A DNA stretch of 64,000 nt, taken from the NCBI RefSeq assembly GCF_003050785.1, contig NZ_QAOH01000003.1:1-64000 (forward strand), given 5' to 3'. The position numbers and the translations under genes were made by a program. This stretch comes from Celeribacter persicus (GTDB lineage Bacteria > Pseudomonadota > Alphaproteobacteria > Rhodobacterales > Rhodobacteraceae). Shown here one piece after another: positions 35,107 to 45,136 of this stretch (the first letter of the stretch is position 1; each line of letters begins with the position of its first letter). The notes beneath the pieces were generated by a model that was not told the DNA's origin, did not search any database, and was given only the letters and a program-made list of their open reading frames with translations.

Positions 35107-35310
35107 ATGTCCGATACATTTCTTTATGTCATTGGCGCCGCCTGTCTCGTCGTCGTGCTGATTCTCGCCTTTGGCATCGCCCAGTTCGGACGCGGCGGTG
35201 TCGAGGGGGCGAAACGCTCCAACAAACTCATGCAGGCCCGTATCCTCGCGCAACTGGGCGCGGTGATCCTTGTGGTGATTTACGTGGCCCTGCGCCAATC
35301 TGGAAACTGA
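35107..35310 (+). CDS. HIG1-domain twin-transmembrane protein
   Basis: A 67-residue protein with two transmembrane helices (about residues 5-25 and 46-62) around a short basic loop (GRGGVEGAKRSNKLMQARI). This is the HIG1-type arrangement; related mitochondrial proteins associate with respiratory supercomplexes. In Rhodobacterales the gene commonly precedes the cobalamin adenosyltransferase gene, as here, where only one base separates the stop from the next ATG. GAGGAG upstream supports the start. A role in respiration is inferred from the family only. Confidence 0.82.
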   Translation: MSDTFLYVIGAACLVVVLILAFGIAQFGRGGVEGAKRSNKLMQARILAQLGAVILVVIYVALRQSGN

Positions 35311-35311
35311 C

Positions 35312-35890
35312 ATGGTTGTTCTGAACAAAATTTACACCCGCACCGGCGACAAGGGCGACACCTCTCTGGGCGATATGTCCCGCGCACCGAAACATTCGAC
35401 ACGCGTGTCCTCCTACGGCACTGTGGATGAGGTGAACTCGGTCCTCGGTCTCGCCCGGCTTCATGCCCAGGGTGACACGGACGCGGCCCTTTCCCGCATT
35501 CAAAACGACCTGTTCGATCTCGGCGCGGACCTGTCACGCCCAAAGATGGAAAAGGACGGCGAGGCGGGCTATCCGGTATTGCGCATCGTCGACGCACAGG
35601 TCACACGACTGGAGACCGAGATCGACGCGATGACCTCCGTGCTCGAACCGCTCAGGAGCTTCATCCTTCCGGCGGGATCGCCCCTGTCGGCACATCTGCA
35701 CCATGCCCGCACCGTCGCACGGCGCGCCGAGCGGATCGCGACCGAACTCTCCGCCGAAGAAAACAACGACGTGAACCCGGCCGCGATCAAATATCTCAAC
35801 CGGCTATCCGATTGGCTGTTCTGCGCCGCGCGCATGGCGAATGACGATGGCCGGGCGGATGTTCTCTGGGTTCCGGGGGCGAACCGGTAA
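35312..35890 (+). CDS. cob(I)alamin adenosyltransferase (PduO type)
   Basis: A 192-residue trimeric enzyme that transfers the adenosyl group of ATP to cob(I)alamin. The N-terminal ATP-binding signature IYTRTGDKGDTSLGD (residues 7-21) and the later conserved KYLNRLSDWLFCAAR (with the RxSD-like active-site run) are intact. Product AdoCbl is the cofactor of ethylmalonyl-CoA and methylmalonyl-CoA mutases, enzymes of the same carbon pathway as Mcd at 48553. It is coupled to the HIG1 gene. Confidence 0.95.
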   Translation: MVVLNKIYTRTGDKGDTSLGDMSRAPKHSTRVSSYGTVDEVNSVLGLARLHAQGDTDAALSRIQNDLFDLGADLSRPKMEKDGEAGYPVLRIVDAQVTRLETEIDAMTSVLEPLRSFILPAGSPLSAHLHHARTVARRAERIATELSAEENNDVNPAAIKYLNRLSDWLFCAARMANDDGRADVLWVPGANR

Positions 35891-35914
35891 GCCATTTCCC
35901 CGAAATGACGCTGC

Positions 35915-35942
35915 GACACAAAATGTCCCGAACGTGACGTTC
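35915..35942. promoter_or_regulatory. two small palindromes upstream of etfBA
   Basis: GACACAAAATGTC (35915-35927) and GAACGTGACGTTC (35930-35942) are short inverted repeats placed back to back in the 165-bp region before etfB. They look like operator sites, but no regulator can be named and no clear -35/-10 pair was found. Confidence 0.3.
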
Positions 35943-36055
35943 AGGATGCGTCTTTTTGCCGTTAGGGGCTATTTTCTGCAAAAGCAAACGGCTAACAACA
36001 GGGCCGGAGAGCTTTTTAGCGCCCTGCGGGGCAGACAGCTATAGGGAGTTTGCTC

Positions 36056-36808
36056 ATGAAGGTATTGGTTCCCGTGAAACGGGTTATTGACTACAACGTG
36101 AAAGTCCGTGTGAAGGGTGACGGGACGGGTGTCGATCTTGCGAATGTGAAGATGTCGATGAACCCGTTCGACGAGATTGCGGTTGAGGAGGCCATTCGTC
36201 TGAAGGAGGCGGGTGTTGCCAGTGAGGTTGTGGTTGTTTCGATCGGCGAGAAGAAGGCGGTGGACACGCTGCGCAACGCGCTCGCGATGGGGGCGGATCG
36301 CGGCATTCTCGTGACCGAGGATCAGGGCGTCGAGATCGAGCCTCTGGCGGTCGCGAAGATCCTCGCGAAGGTGGTCGCGGAGGAGGCGCCCGAGTTGGTG
36401 ATCCTCGGCAAGCAGGCGATCGACAACGACATGAACGCCACCGGTCAGATGCTCGCGGCGCTTCTCGGCTGGGGTCAGGCGACCTTTGCCTCCGAGGTGC
36501 TGATCTCCGAGGGCAAGGCGGTCGTGACCCGTGAGGTGGACGGCGGGTTGCAGACCATTTCCGTGGGCTTGCCGGCGATTGTGACCACCGATCTGCGTCT
36601 CAACGAGCCGCGCTATGCCTCTTTGCCGAACATCATGAAGGCGAAGAAGAAGCCACTCGATGAGAAAACCGCCGCTGATTACGGCGTCGACACCACGCCG
36701 CGCCTGACGGTGGTGAAGACCGAGGAGCCCGCCGCGCGTGAAGCCGGGATCAAGGTCGGCTCGGTCGATGAACTCATTGCGAAACTCAAAGAGGGAGGTC
36801 TCGTCTGA
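36056..36808 (+). CDS. etfB: electron transfer flavoprotein subunit beta
   Basis: A 250-residue subunit of the ETF heterodimer that takes electrons from acyl-CoA dehydrogenases and passes them to ETF-quinone oxidoreductase. It starts [20 protein letters not shown] at ATG 36056 with GGGAG upstream (a TTG two codons earlier was rejected). The AMP-binding and recognition-loop regions ([30 protein letters not shown]) are conserved. Stop TGA shares A with the etfA ATG, so the two are translationally coupled. Confidence 0.97.
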   Translation: MKVLVPVKRVIDYNVKVRVKGDGTGVDLANVKMSMNPFDEIAVEEAIRLKEAGVASEVVVVSIGEKKAVDTLRNALAMGADRGILVTEDQGVEIEPLAVAKILAKVVAEEAPELVILGKQAIDNDMNATGQMLAALLGWGQATFASEVLISEGKAVVTREVDGGLQTISVGLPAIVTTDLRLNEPRYASLPNIMKAKKKPLDEKTAADYGVDTTPRLTVVKTEEPAAREAGIKVGSVDELIAKLKEGGLV

Positions 36809-37722
36809 TGGCTGTTCTTTGTCTTGCGGAAGTGGCGGGCGGCGCGGTTGCGCTCGACGCCACCGCGAAAGCCGTGTCGGCTTCGGCGAAACTGGGCGAT
36901 GTGACGCTTCTGGTCTGTGGCGCAGCAGGCGACGAGGCCGCGAAACTGGCGGGCGTGTCCAGGGTTCTGGTCACGGAGGATGCCGCCTATGCCCATGGGC
37001 TGGCGGAAAACCTGGCCGCACTGATCGTGTCGCTGGCGGGCGATTATGCGCATATCACCGCCCCCGCGACGACCACGGGCAAGAATGTCCTGCCGCGGGT
37101 TGCGGCGCTTCTGGATGTGATGGTTCTGACCGATGTGACCTCCGTGGTGGATGCGGATACGTTCCAGCGCCCGATCTATGCCGGCAACGCGATTCAGACG
37201 GTACGCTCGAAAGATGAAAAAAAGGTTATCACCTTCCGTACCTCGACGTTCGAGGCGGCGGGCCAGACCGGTTCCGCGGCTGTCGAGGCGACGGCGGGCG
37301 CGGGCGACACCGGCCTGTCGGCCTTTGTCGAGGACAAGGTGGCGGAAAGCGACCGCCCGGAACTGACCTCGGCGAAGATCGTCGTCTCCGGCGGGCGCGG
37401 GGTCGGCTCCGAAGAGGACTTCGCGATCATCGAGAAGCTCGCCGACAAGCTCGGCGCGGCCGTGGGCGCATCGCGCGCCGCCGTCGACAGCGGGTTTGCC
37501 CCGAACGACTGGCAGGTCGGCCAGACCGGCAAGGTCGTGGCCCCCGAACTCTACATCGCCTGCGGCATCTCGGGCGCGATCCAGCACCTCGCGGGCATGA
37601 AGGACTCCAAGGTCATCGTCGCCATCAACAAGGACGAAGAGGCCCCCATCTTCCAGGTCGCAGACTTCGGCCTCGTCGCCGATCTCTTCCAGGCCGTACC
37701 CGAATTGACTGAAAAGCTCTGA
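36808..37722 (+). CDS. etfA: electron transfer flavoprotein subunit alpha
   Basis: A 304-residue FAD-binding subunit. The N-terminal domain starts [19 protein letters not shown]. The C-terminal FAD domain carries [43 protein letters not shown] and the [11 protein letters not shown] signature, ending with [14 protein letters not shown]. Length is standard. It forms an operon with etfB and ends at a strong terminator. Likely partner dehydrogenases include Mcd encoded at 48553; the quinone oxidoreductase is not in this window. Confidence 0.98.
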   Translation: MAVLCLAEVAGGAVALDATAKAVSASAKLGDVTLLVCGAAGDEAAKLAGVSRVLVTEDAAYAHGLAENLAALIVSLAGDYAHITAPATTTGKNVLPRVAALLDVMVLTDVTSVVDADTFQRPIYAGNAIQTVRSKDEKKVITFRTSTFEAAGQTGSAAVEATAGAGDTGLSAFVEDKVAESDRPELTSAKIVVSGGRGVGSEEDFAIIEKLADKLGAAVGASRAAVDSGFAPNDWQVGQTGKVVAPELYIACGISGAIQHLAGMKDSKVIVAINKDEEAPIFQVADFGLVADLFQAVPELTEKL

Positions 37723-37743
37723 ACCTCAGAGCGACAACAAAAC

Positions 37744-37773
37744 AAGAAGCCCGCCGTTCTGGCGGGCTTCTTG
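37744..37773 (+). terminator. rho-independent terminator after etfBA
   Basis: GAAGCCCGCC, loop GTTCT, GGCGGGCTTC, then TTG, 22 bp after the etfA stop. The upstream A-rich stretch (ACAAAACAA) lets it work also for the convergent DUF6473 gene. Confidence 0.85.
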
Positions 37774-37796
37774 CTGTCCGGCTTGCTCTTTGGTGT

Positions 37797-38624
37797 TTAC
37801 ACATAGGGGGCAAGCGCATCCTGAAGCGCTGTTGCAACCTTGGAATGAACGACGGGGCCCAGCATCTCGCGGGCCGCCGGAGCATCCAGATCGGAATAGA
37901 CCATGAGATCGTAACCCTGCTCAATCTCCTCGTGTGTGGCGATCACCTCCACCACGTCTTTGACCAGAGGGCGAATTTCCTCAATCATCTTCCGATTGAC
38001 GAAAAGCGGATCGGCACCGATGGCCTCGCAAGCCACCTCATCATCCGCCGAATGGTCGGAAATCCAGAGCAACACAATCTCACCGCGAAGCTTGTCCGCC
38101 ATGGTGCGCATCCGTGCCACCCAGGCGTCGCGCAGTTCCTGACGCACCATGACGAATTTCTGCTCTGACACATGAGCCAGCGCCTGAAGCAAATGGCGCG
38201 TGAAGTTGAAATCGGTAAAATCGACCCCGCGATAGATCGTTTGCAACAGGGTCGAAGCACGCAGAAAACGGTCGTTGCGGCGCTGATGCACGGTATAGAA
38301 GCGGTTCGACATGCTCTGTGCGCCGGGGATTTGCAGCACAGTTATTTTCGCTTTCTTGCAGATGTCGAGTACGGTTTCATCGCTCAGAAAGGCATCCACG
38401 CCAGCATTGACGCAGCCGAGGTTTACGGTCTCGATGCCCGCGCCCGCCTCGATCAAATCGGCAAAGGGCATTTCGACATATTTGCCATAGGTTTCCGTCC
38501 CGCCAAGCAAAGCAACATAGGGCTCGTTGAGGTCCTTTTGCGGCCCCCGAAACAGAAGCTTCGATGTGCCATAGCGGCACGGATTGTAGTTCAGGGCCCC
38601 TTCGCCCATGTTCTGGTAAGCCAT
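37797..38624 (-). CDS. DUF6473-family protein
   Basis: A 275-residue protein that I match to the DUF6473 family of Rhodobacterales, with no known function. It starts MAYQNMGEGALNYNPCRYGT at ATG 38624, with GGGTGG upstream; the in-frame GTG four codons earlier is less likely. The chain contains LLFRGPQKDL, YVALLGGTETYGKY and VNLGCVNAGVDAFL, a glycine-rich start that resembles SGNH-hydrolase-like or sulfotransferase-like folds, but no catalytic triad is clear to me. It is a single gene convergent with etfBA. Confidence 0.7.
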   Translation of the reverse strand: MAYQNMGEGALNYNPCRYGTSKLLFRGPQKDLNEPYVALLGGTETYGKYVEMPFADLIEAGAGIETVNLGCVNAGVDAFLSDETVLDICKKAKITVLQIPGAQSMSNRFYTVHQRRNDRFLRASTLLQTIYRGVDFTDFNFTRHLLQALAHVSEQKFVMVRQELRDAWVARMRTMADKLRGEIVLLWISDHSADDEVACEAIGADPLFVNRKMIEEIRPLVKDVVEVIATHEEIEQGYDLMVYSDLDAPAAREMLGPVVHSKVATALQDALAPYV

Positions 38625-38814
38625 ATGTCCACCCACTGGTTCGTATTTTCACCCGGAGACCAGAATCGCAGACACAGGTTGCGAAATCGCTAAACAGACA
38701 ATTCGTCATGTATTTTACAGGTCAGTCTCGCTGTCTTACCCCTTGAACCCGGCGCGACGTGGAGCGTAAGCTCTGGCCAAATTGTTACAGCGAGAAGTGT
38801 CTGGGAGAAGCGGC

Positions 38815-39690
38815 ATGAGCATCAGCAAAGTGGGCGTCGTAGGCGCCGGTCAGATGGGCAACGGGATCGCGCATGTCTTCGCGCTCGCGGGCTATGATGT
38901 GCTCCTGAACGACATCTCGCAGGACGCCCTCGACAAGGCGATCATCACCGTAACGCGCAACCTCGACCGGCAGTTGTCGCGCGAAAAAATCACGCAGGAC
39001 GAACGTGATGCCGCGCTTGCACGGATCGCTACGACGCTCAAGCTCGAAGAACTCGGACAAACCGATCTGGTGATCGAGGCGGCGACCGAGCGTGAGGACG
39101 TCAAGAACGCCATTTTCGAGCGCTTGCTGCCGCATCTCAAACCCGAAACGATCCTGACCTCGAACACCTCGTCTATCTCGATCACGAGGTTGGCCTCGCG
39201 CACCGACCGGCCGGAGAGATTCATGGGGTTTCACTTCATGAACCCGGTGCCGGTAATGAAGCTCGTCGAACTCATCCGCGGCATCGCCACAGATGAAGAG
39301 ACCTATCAGACGCTTCTGGGGGTGGTCGAATCGCTCGGCAAAACCGCCGCCTCCGCCGAGGATTTCCCGGCCTTCATCGTGAACCGCATCCTGATGCCGA
39401 TGATCAACGAGGCGGTTTATACGCTTTATGAAGGGGTCGGATCGGTCAAATCCATCGACGAGTCGATGAAGCTTGGCGCGAACCATCCGATGGGGCCTTT
39501 GGAACTGGCGGATTTCATCGGGCTCGACACCTGTCTCGCGATCATGAACGTGCTCCACGACGGGTTGGCGGACACGAAATACCGACCCTGTCCGCTTTTG
39601 ACGAAATATGTCGAGGCCGGGTGGCTCGGGCGCAAGACCCAGCGCGGGTTCTACGATTACCGAGGCGAAACGCCGGTGCCGACACGGTAA
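38815..39690 (+). CDS. 3-hydroxybutyryl-CoA dehydrogenase
   Basis: A 291-residue NAD(P)-dependent enzyme interconverting acetoacetyl-CoA and 3-hydroxybutyryl-CoA. The Rossmann motif GVVGAGQMGNGIAHVFALAG lies at residues 7-26; the catalytic His region FHFMNPVPVMKLVE and the C-terminal domain with NRILMPMINEA and ANHPMGPLELADFIGLD are intact. ATG 38815 has GGGAGAAG upstream; an in-frame start 11 codons earlier lacks support. It feeds polyhydroxybutyrate or the C4 steps shared with the ethylmalonyl-CoA pathway. Terminator follows. Confidence 0.95.
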   Translation: MSISKVGVVGAGQMGNGIAHVFALAGYDVLLNDISQDALDKAIITVTRNLDRQLSREKITQDERDAALARIATTLKLEELGQTDLVIEAATEREDVKNAIFERLLPHLKPETILTSNTSSISITRLASRTDRPERFMGFHFMNPVPVMKLVELIRGIATDEETYQTLLGVVESLGKTAASAEDFPAFIVNRILMPMINEAVYTLYEGVGSVKSIDESMKLGANHPMGPLELADFIGLDTCLAIMNVLHDGLADTKYRPCPLLTKYVEAGWLGRKTQRGFYDYRGETPVPTR

Positions 39691-39692
39691 AG

Positions 39693-39719
39693 AAAAGGGG
39701 CCTAAGAGGCCCCTTTTTT
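39693..39719 (+). terminator. rho-independent terminator after the hydroxybutyryl-CoA dehydrogenase gene
   Basis: AAAAGGGGCC, loop TAAGA, GGCCCCTTTTTT. The A-run on the left arm gives a T-run on the other strand, so it also ends the convergent acyltransferase transcript. Confidence 0.92.
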
Positions 39720-39750
39720 ACGACCGAATGGTCGTCGGGATCAGGGTTAG

Positions 39751-40641
39751 TCAATCCGTACGCCCGCCCAGAGCCAGCGTATGCAAACGCATCCAGTCCA
39801 TGAACTCGCGGGTCTTCGATTGCCACGGTTCCAGATCGACAGGCGTCAGCGGATCGCCGATGATCGGGGATTGCGGCTTGTCGAGCGCATGGGCGATCTC
39901 ATGCAGCAACAACCCCTGACGGAAGCTCGCGGAAATCTTGTCCGCGATCTGATAGAGTCGCGTGTTGCGGCCCGGGAAATAGATCGGCAGCACGGTCGCG
40001 CCCGATTTCAACACCATTTTGGCGGTGAACGGATTCCACGGCTTTTCCTTCACCGGCCCCCACCAGGTTTCCGACGAGGCCACAGCACCGGCGGGGAAGA
40101 GAATGATCACGCCGCCCGCCTTGAGCGTCGCCATCGCCTCGTTGCGCATCTTGATCGACTCGCGGTGACTGTCGGGCTCGTGCGGGAAAGGCACAGGCAA
40201 CATGAATGGGTCGATCTCCTGAATACCGGTCAGAAGCGAGCGGGTCAGGATTTTGTAATCGGTGCGCACCTGGCCGATCAGTTCGGCCATCACCAACCCG
40301 TCCACCAGACCGTGCGGGTGGTTTGCGACCACCACAAGCGGTCCGGTTGCGGGAATCTTGGCGATCTGCTCGGACGGCGTCTTGACCTCGATACCCATGA
40401 CCTTCAGCGCCTGGGTAAAGAACGGCTGACCCATCGGCGTCCCCATCCGCTCGAACCGGCGGATACGGCGCAAGAGGGGCAATTTGCCGGTCAGCCATTC
40501 GATGGTCCGGATGATCGCAACTTTCGAAGGGTCGGAAAAGGTCCCGGCATAGGACAGTTTGCGCCCGTCATAGCGCACGAAATCGGGATCACCGGGTTTT
40601 GGGGCGTGGATCTCCGTCCCTTGGTCTTCGGGGTGAGACAC
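39751..40641 (-). CDS. lysophospholipid acyltransferase family protein
   Basis: A 296-residue PlsC-like acyltransferase, cytoplasmic or peripheral on the inner membrane. The catalytic block is VVVANHPHGLVDG (about residues 103-115), with spacing as in the OlsA/Lpl-like group rather than classical PlsC. FPAGAVASS near 188 is the acceptor-site motif. GTG 40641 is chosen because GAGGAT lies seven bases upstream and it starts one base after the HPr stop; a TTG six codons earlier is less likely. It closes the chvI-chvG-hprK-rapZ-EIIA-ptsH run. Substrate is a lysolipid by family inference. Confidence 0.85.
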   Translation of the reverse strand: MSHPEDQGTEIHAPKPGDPDFVRYDGRKLSYAGTFSDPSKVAIIRTIEWLTGKLPLLRRIRRFERMGTPMGQPFFTQALKVMGIEVKTPSEQIAKIPATGPLVVVANHPHGLVDGLVMAELIGQVRTDYKILTRSLLTGIQEIDPFMLPVPFPHEPDSHRESIKMRNEAMATLKAGGVIILFPAGAVASSETWWGPVKEKPWNPFTAKMVLKSGATVLPIYFPGRNTRLYQIADKISASFRQGLLLHEIAHALDKPQSPIIGDPLTPVDLEPWQSKTREFMDWMRLHTLALGGRTD

Positions 40642-40642
40642 T

Positions 40643-40918
40643 TTACATATCCTCGCCAAATCTGTCCTTGATCAGGGCTTCAAGCGCATCGGCCAGAGCC
40701 TCCGCATCGGCACCCGTCGTGGTGACGTCAATAGTCGTTCCTTTCGAGGCTGCCAACATCAAAAGCCCCATGATGCTGTCACCGCCGGTGCTCAGACCGT
40801 CTTTCGAGACATGAGCCTCGGCGTCGAATTCCTCGACCGTTTCCACGAATTTCGCCGACGCCCGGGCATGCAGCCCCTTCACGTTCACGATCTCATGAGT
40901 GCGTGTCACAGACGTCAT
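40643..40918 (-). CDS. ptsH: phosphocarrier protein HPr (nitrogen-PTS type)
   Basis: A 91-residue HPr. The phospho-accepting histidine is H17 in VNVKGLHARASAK. The regulatory serine region is GDSIMGLLMLAASKG (serine near residue 48), the site phosphorylated by HprK. In alphaproteobacteria HPr works with EI-Ntr, a mannose-type EIIA and HprK without sugar uptake. Gene order hprK-rapZ-EIIA-ptsH supports that role. It is 28 bp after the EIIA gene and followed directly by the acyltransferase. Confidence 0.95.
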   Translation of the reverse strand: MTSVTRTHEIVNVKGLHARASAKFVETVEEFDAEAHVSKDGLSTGGDSIMGLLMLAASKGTTIDVTTTGADAEALADALEALIKDRFGEDM

Positions 40919-40946
40919 GTGCTCTCCTCAGCCTGTTCTTCTCCGG

Positions 40947-41339
40947 TCAGCGGCCCTGCACATCGAAACTGTCGATGTATTTCCGTCCGGCATCCAACGC
41001 GTTGCCGACCGCTTCCGCAACCGATTTGTGACGCGATTTGGCGAGCTTGATCAGCATTGGCAGGTTCGCGCCGTAAATGATTTTCCTGTCGTCGTGATGA
41101 CAGGCCATCAGGGAGAGGTTCGACGGGCTGCCCCCGAACATATCGGTGACAACGACGACACCGTCGCCGGTGTCGACCTCATCCGCCGCTTTGCAGATCT
41201 CGCGCTGTTTCATGGAGCGGTCGTGATCCGGCTCGATGGAAATCGCCTCGATCCCCGTCTGCTTGCCCACGACATGCTCTACGGCGGCCAGATATTCTCT
41301 GGCCAGCCCCCCATGCGCGACGATGACGATTCCGATCAC
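40947..41339 (-). CDS. PTS mannose-type EIIA protein
   Basis: A 130-residue EIIA-Man domain protein. GTG 41339 (VIGIVIVAHGGLAREYL) is the likely start because an upstream in-frame start would overlap the rapZ end and homologues begin here; GGGGT lies about six bases upstream. The phospho-histidine is in IVAHGG (residue 9). GVVVVTDMFGGSPSN is the conserved second motif. It receives phosphate from HPr; its output targets are unknown but may include neighbours in the regulatory PTS. It sits between rapZ and ptsH. Confidence 0.92.
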   Translation of the reverse strand: MIGIVIVAHGGLAREYLAAVEHVVGKQTGIEAISIEPDHDRSMKQREICKAADEVDTGDGVVVVTDMFGGSPSNLSLMACHHDDRKIIYGANLPMLIKLAKSRHKSVAEAVGNALDAGRKYIDSFDVQGR

Positions 41340-41352
41340 GCCCTTACCCCGA

Positions 41353-42254
41353 TCAGTTGCCGCCCTGGCGGCGTTCAAGTTCCCTGTGTCTTATTGACAC
41401 CGGCCAATTGTGTTCCGCAAGGGCTTTGGAGAGAATTTCAGCCAGCGTTACCGATCTGTGTTGTCCTCCGGTACAGCCGAACGCAATGGAGAGATGCTTT
41501 TTTCCTTCTTCCTTATACGCCGGTAGCAAAAGGAGCGTCAGTTCCAGCACCTTGTTGAAGAACGCCGTAAACCGCGGGTCGCTCTGTACGTAGTCCTGAA
41601 CCTGCGCATCCGTCCCGTTGAGCCTACGCAGACTCTCGTCCCAATAGGGATTCGCCAGAAAGCGCACGTCGAACACCATATCGACACCGCGCGGCATGCC
41701 ACGTTTGTAAGAGAAACTGTGGACGGAGACAGCCATTTCCGCCTCCCGCCCCTCGGCGAACCAGCGCTCGATCTCGTCACGCAACTGATGCGGCGTCATC
41801 TCGGAGGTGTCGATCAGGATATCGGCCCGCGCCCGGACCGGCACCAGAAGGTCGATCTCCCGCGCCACCCCATCCTGCACGGTTTCGGCAGGCGCGAGCG
41901 GATGGCGGCGGCGGGTTTCGGAATAGCGCCGGATCAGCATCTCGGACGAACAATCGAGATAGAGCACCTCCGCCTCGTAGCCGGGGTTCCGGCTCAGATC
42001 GTCGATCACCTCGATCAGCCCGTTGACGGAGAAATCGCGGTTGCGCACATCGAGACCCAGCGCCAGAGGACGGCTCAGCCCTTCACCTTCGAGCAGGCGG
42101 GGCAGGATCGACATCGGCAGGTTGTCGATCACCTCGTAGCCGAGATCCTCCAGCGCATTGATCGCAGTCGATCGCCCGGCACCCGACGGGCCGGTGATCA
42201 GAACCACACGCTGCGGCGTTTTGGTCTGGGCGATCTGGCCATCGCTGGGCATGT

Positions 42255-42258
<4 letters not shown>
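41353..42258 (-). CDS. rapZ: RNase adapter protein RapZ (YvcJ family)
   Basis: A 301-residue nucleotide-binding protein. The Walker A motif is [11 protein letters not shown] (about residues 21-31), and the C-terminal RNA-binding domain contains [21 protein letters not shown] and [18 protein letters not shown] 42258 overlaps the hprK stop (GTGA), with AGGAGG nine bases upstream, so this start is preferred to later ATGs. In enterobacteria RapZ directs small-RNA decay; in alphaproteobacteria its task is less clear. It lies in the chvGI-hprK-PTS cluster. Confidence 0.92.
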
Positions 42259-42698
<440 letters not shown>

Positions 42699-42701
42699 GG
42701 C

Positions 42702-44435
42702 TCAGACCGGCAGACCGACGACGAAACGCGCGCCCAGCGGATCGGAGGTGATATCGGCATCGGTCGGACGGATGTTCTCCGCCCAGATCACGCCGCCATG
42801 CGCCTCCACAATCTGTTTCGAGATCGCGAGACCCAGGCCCGAGTTGTTGCCGAACTGGCCCGCGGGACGCTCCGAGTAGAAGCGTTTGAAAATCTTGGTC
42901 AGTGCCTCTTCGGGAATACCCGGACCGGTGTCCTCGACCACGATCAGCACGCGGTGATCGCGTTTGCGGACCCAAACCCGGATCGCGTCGCCATCCTCGC
43001 AGAACGAGATCGCATTGGTGATCAGGTTGACGAAGACCTGTGCCAGACGCGCCTCAAGACCGGAAATCACAATCGGCTTGTCGGGCATGTCGGAGATGAA
43101 TTCGACACCTTTCTCCTGCGCTTCCTGCGACAGGTAGTCGATCAGGTTGGTCAGCATCTGGATCAGGTTGAACTCTTCTTCCTCCTCTTTCACCAACTCG
43201 CTGTCGAGGCGGGAGGCATTGGAGATGTCGGAAACCAGACGGTCAAGGCGGCGCACGTCATGTTCGATCACATCGAGCAACTTGGCACGGTGTTCCTCTT
43301 TCTTGATCATGCGCAGCGAACCCACGGCGGAACGCAGCGAGGCCAGCGGGTTCTTGATCTCATGCGCCACATCGGCGGCGAATTGTTCGTTCGCGTCGAT
43401 CCGGTCGTAAAGCGCGGAAACCATGCCACGCAGCGCCGAAGACAGCCGTCCGATCTCGTCGGGGCGGCCCGAGAGGTCGGGAATGCGCACACGACCCGGC
43501 GCCACCTTGCGGCTGTTCTTGTCACGACCGATTTCGGCGGCGGCCGCGAGATCGGCCAGCGGATTGGCGATGGTGGAGGCCAGAACGAGGCTGAGTCCGA
43601 TGGAGACCAGGATGGCGATGACGAAGACCTGAAGGATCTGTTCACGCTCGACCCGGACCAGATTGTCGATCTCGCCCTCGCCGGAGGTCAGACCAATGGC
43701 ACCGATGGTCTTTTCCCCTTCGGCGGTGTCGACGGTGATCGGCGCGGCAACCGTGAAGACGGTGAATCCCTCGGCATTGACGCTGGTGTTGACGTGAATT
43801 TCGTTGTTGAGCGCCTGGCTTGCAAAGTCCGCGACGTGATCCGAAACGTCGGAATTCGCTTCGCCCTGCGGCTCTCTGGCAAAGGTCACGGCAGACCAGA
43901 TACGGTTGAGGAAATCGGAAATGACGGTGGAACGGTCGCCACGATCAACCCCGGCAACCTGAGCCATTTCGACGCGAGCCAAACCCTCCGTCGACGCAAT
44001 CAGCGTGCCGGTTGCATCATAGACATAAACATGTTCGCGCGGGGGCAACTCCAGCACCTCCAGAACGGAGATGATATCATCCGTGCCCTCATCCTCCGCA
44101 ACGAGCACCCCGTCCTTGCCCACAGTGAGCTCCAGCATGTCGGCGACTAGCGCCGCCTCGGTGACCATGGCCATTTCGCGCTGGGACACGAGGCTGTCGC
44201 GGAACGGGTTGAGGTAAAGAATACCCGCAACCATCAGGATGATTGCGACGAGGTTGAAGGTAATGATCTTCTGCGCCAGCGGAGAGCGGTTCACGGCAAT
44301 GAAACGACGGCGTTCGCGCTTGGCCCGCAACTCGGCATCTAGTGTGCGCGGCGCAACCCAGTCGTCGCCGAGCACGACATCCATGTCATCGGTGCTGCGC
44401 TTGCCTGCGCGATCCATGCCGGAAGAAAGCGACAT
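42702..44435 (-). CDS. chvG: sensor histidine kinase ChvG
   Basis: A 577-residue inner-membrane kinase. A cytoplasmic N-tail (1-55), TM1 (about 58-75), a long periplasmic sensor (about 80-265), TM2 (about 268-290), HAMP, the H-box FAADVAHEIKNPLA with H358, and an HATPase domain with NLITNAI and DTGPGIPEE are all present. It controls acid, envelope and exopolysaccharide responses in alphaproteobacteria, usually with the periplasmic regulator ExoR (not in this window). It overlaps chvI by one base (TAATG). Confidence 0.95.
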   Translation of the reverse strand: MSLSSGMDRAGKRSTDDMDVVLGDDWVAPRTLDAELRAKRERRRFIAVNRSPLAQKIITFNLVAIILMVAGILYLNPFRDSLVSQREMAMVTEAALVADMLELTVGKDGVLVAEDEGTDDIISVLEVLELPPREHVYVYDATGTLIASTEGLARVEMAQVAGVDRGDRSTVISDFLNRIWSAVTFAREPQGEANSDVSDHVADFASQALNNEIHVNTSVNAEGFTVFTVAAPITVDTAEGEKTIGAIGLTSGEGEIDNLVRVEREQILQVFVIAILVSIGLSLVLASTIANPLADLAAAAEIGRDKNSRKVAPGRVRIPDLSGRPDEIGRLSSALRGMVSALYDRIDANEQFAADVAHEIKNPLASLRSAVGSLRMIKKEEHRAKLLDVIEHDVRRLDRLVSDISNASRLDSELVKEEEEEFNLIQMLTNLIDYLSQEAQEKGVEFISDMPDKPIVISGLEARLAQVFVNLITNAISFCEDGDAIRVWVRKRDHRVLIVVEDTGPGIPEEALTKIFKRFYSERPAGQFGNNSGLGLAISKQIVEAHGGVIWAENIRPTDADITSDPLGARFVVGLPV

Positions 44436-45136
44436 TATTCCTCGTTATACCTGTAGCCGATGCCGTAAAGCGTCTCGATCGCAGAGAAATCCGGGTCCGC
44501 AGAGCGCATTTTCTTGCGCAGGCGCTTGATGTGGCTGTCGATGGTCCGGTCGTCGACATAGACCTGATCGTCATAGGCGACATCCATCAACTGATCGCGG
44601 GATTTCACGAAACCCGGGCGTTGCGCCAACGCCTGAAGCAGCAGGAATTCGGTGACAGTCAGGGTCACATCCTTGCCTTTCCAGGTCACGGCATGGCGCA
44701 GCGGGTCCATTTCAAGCTCGCCTCGCACCATGACCTTGGTATCCTCGGTCTCGGTCACGTCGATGCCGGCAATCGCCTCCTGACGGCGCAGGAGTGCCCG
44801 GATACGTTCGACCAGAAGACGCTGGGAAAACGGTTTCTTGACGTAATCGTCGGCGCCCATGCGCAGACCCAGCACCTCGTCGATTTCATCGTCCTTCGAG
44901 GTCAGGAAGATCACCGGCATGTTGGTTTTCTGACGCACGCGCTGCAACAGATCCATACCATCCATACGCGGCATCTTGATGTCGAATACCGCCATATCCG
45001 GCAGACGCTTGTTGAACGCATCCAAAGCCGATTGGCCGTCGTTATAAGTCTCTACTTCGAAGCCTTCGGCCTCAAGAGTCATGGACACGGAGGTCAGGAT
45101 ATTCCGGTCGTCGTCAACCAAGGCGATACGAGACAT
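44435..45136 (-). CDS. chvI: response regulator ChvI (OmpR family)
   Basis: A 233-residue regulator. The receiver domain has the acidic pocket VDDD (7-10), phosphoacceptor D52 in [11 protein letters not shown] and lysine in LTSKDDE; the C-terminal winged helix (about 140-230) includes [17 protein letters not shown]. It forms an operon with chvG and hprK and is divergent from pckA. In related bacteria ChvI acts on exopolysaccharide, motility and metabolism genes. Which genes it controls here is not visible. Confidence 0.96.
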   Translation of the reverse strand: MSRIALVDDDRNILTSVSMTLEAEGFEVETYNDGQSALDAFNKRLPDMAVFDIKMPRMDGMDLLQRVRQKTNMPVIFLTSKDDEIDEVLGLRMGADDYVKKPFSQRLLVERIRALLRRQEAIAGIDVTETEDTKVMVRGELEMDPLRHAVTWKGKDVTLTVTEFLLLQALAQRPGFVKSRDQLMDVAYDDQVYVDDRTIDSHIKRLRKKMRSADPDFSAIETLYGIGYRYNEE

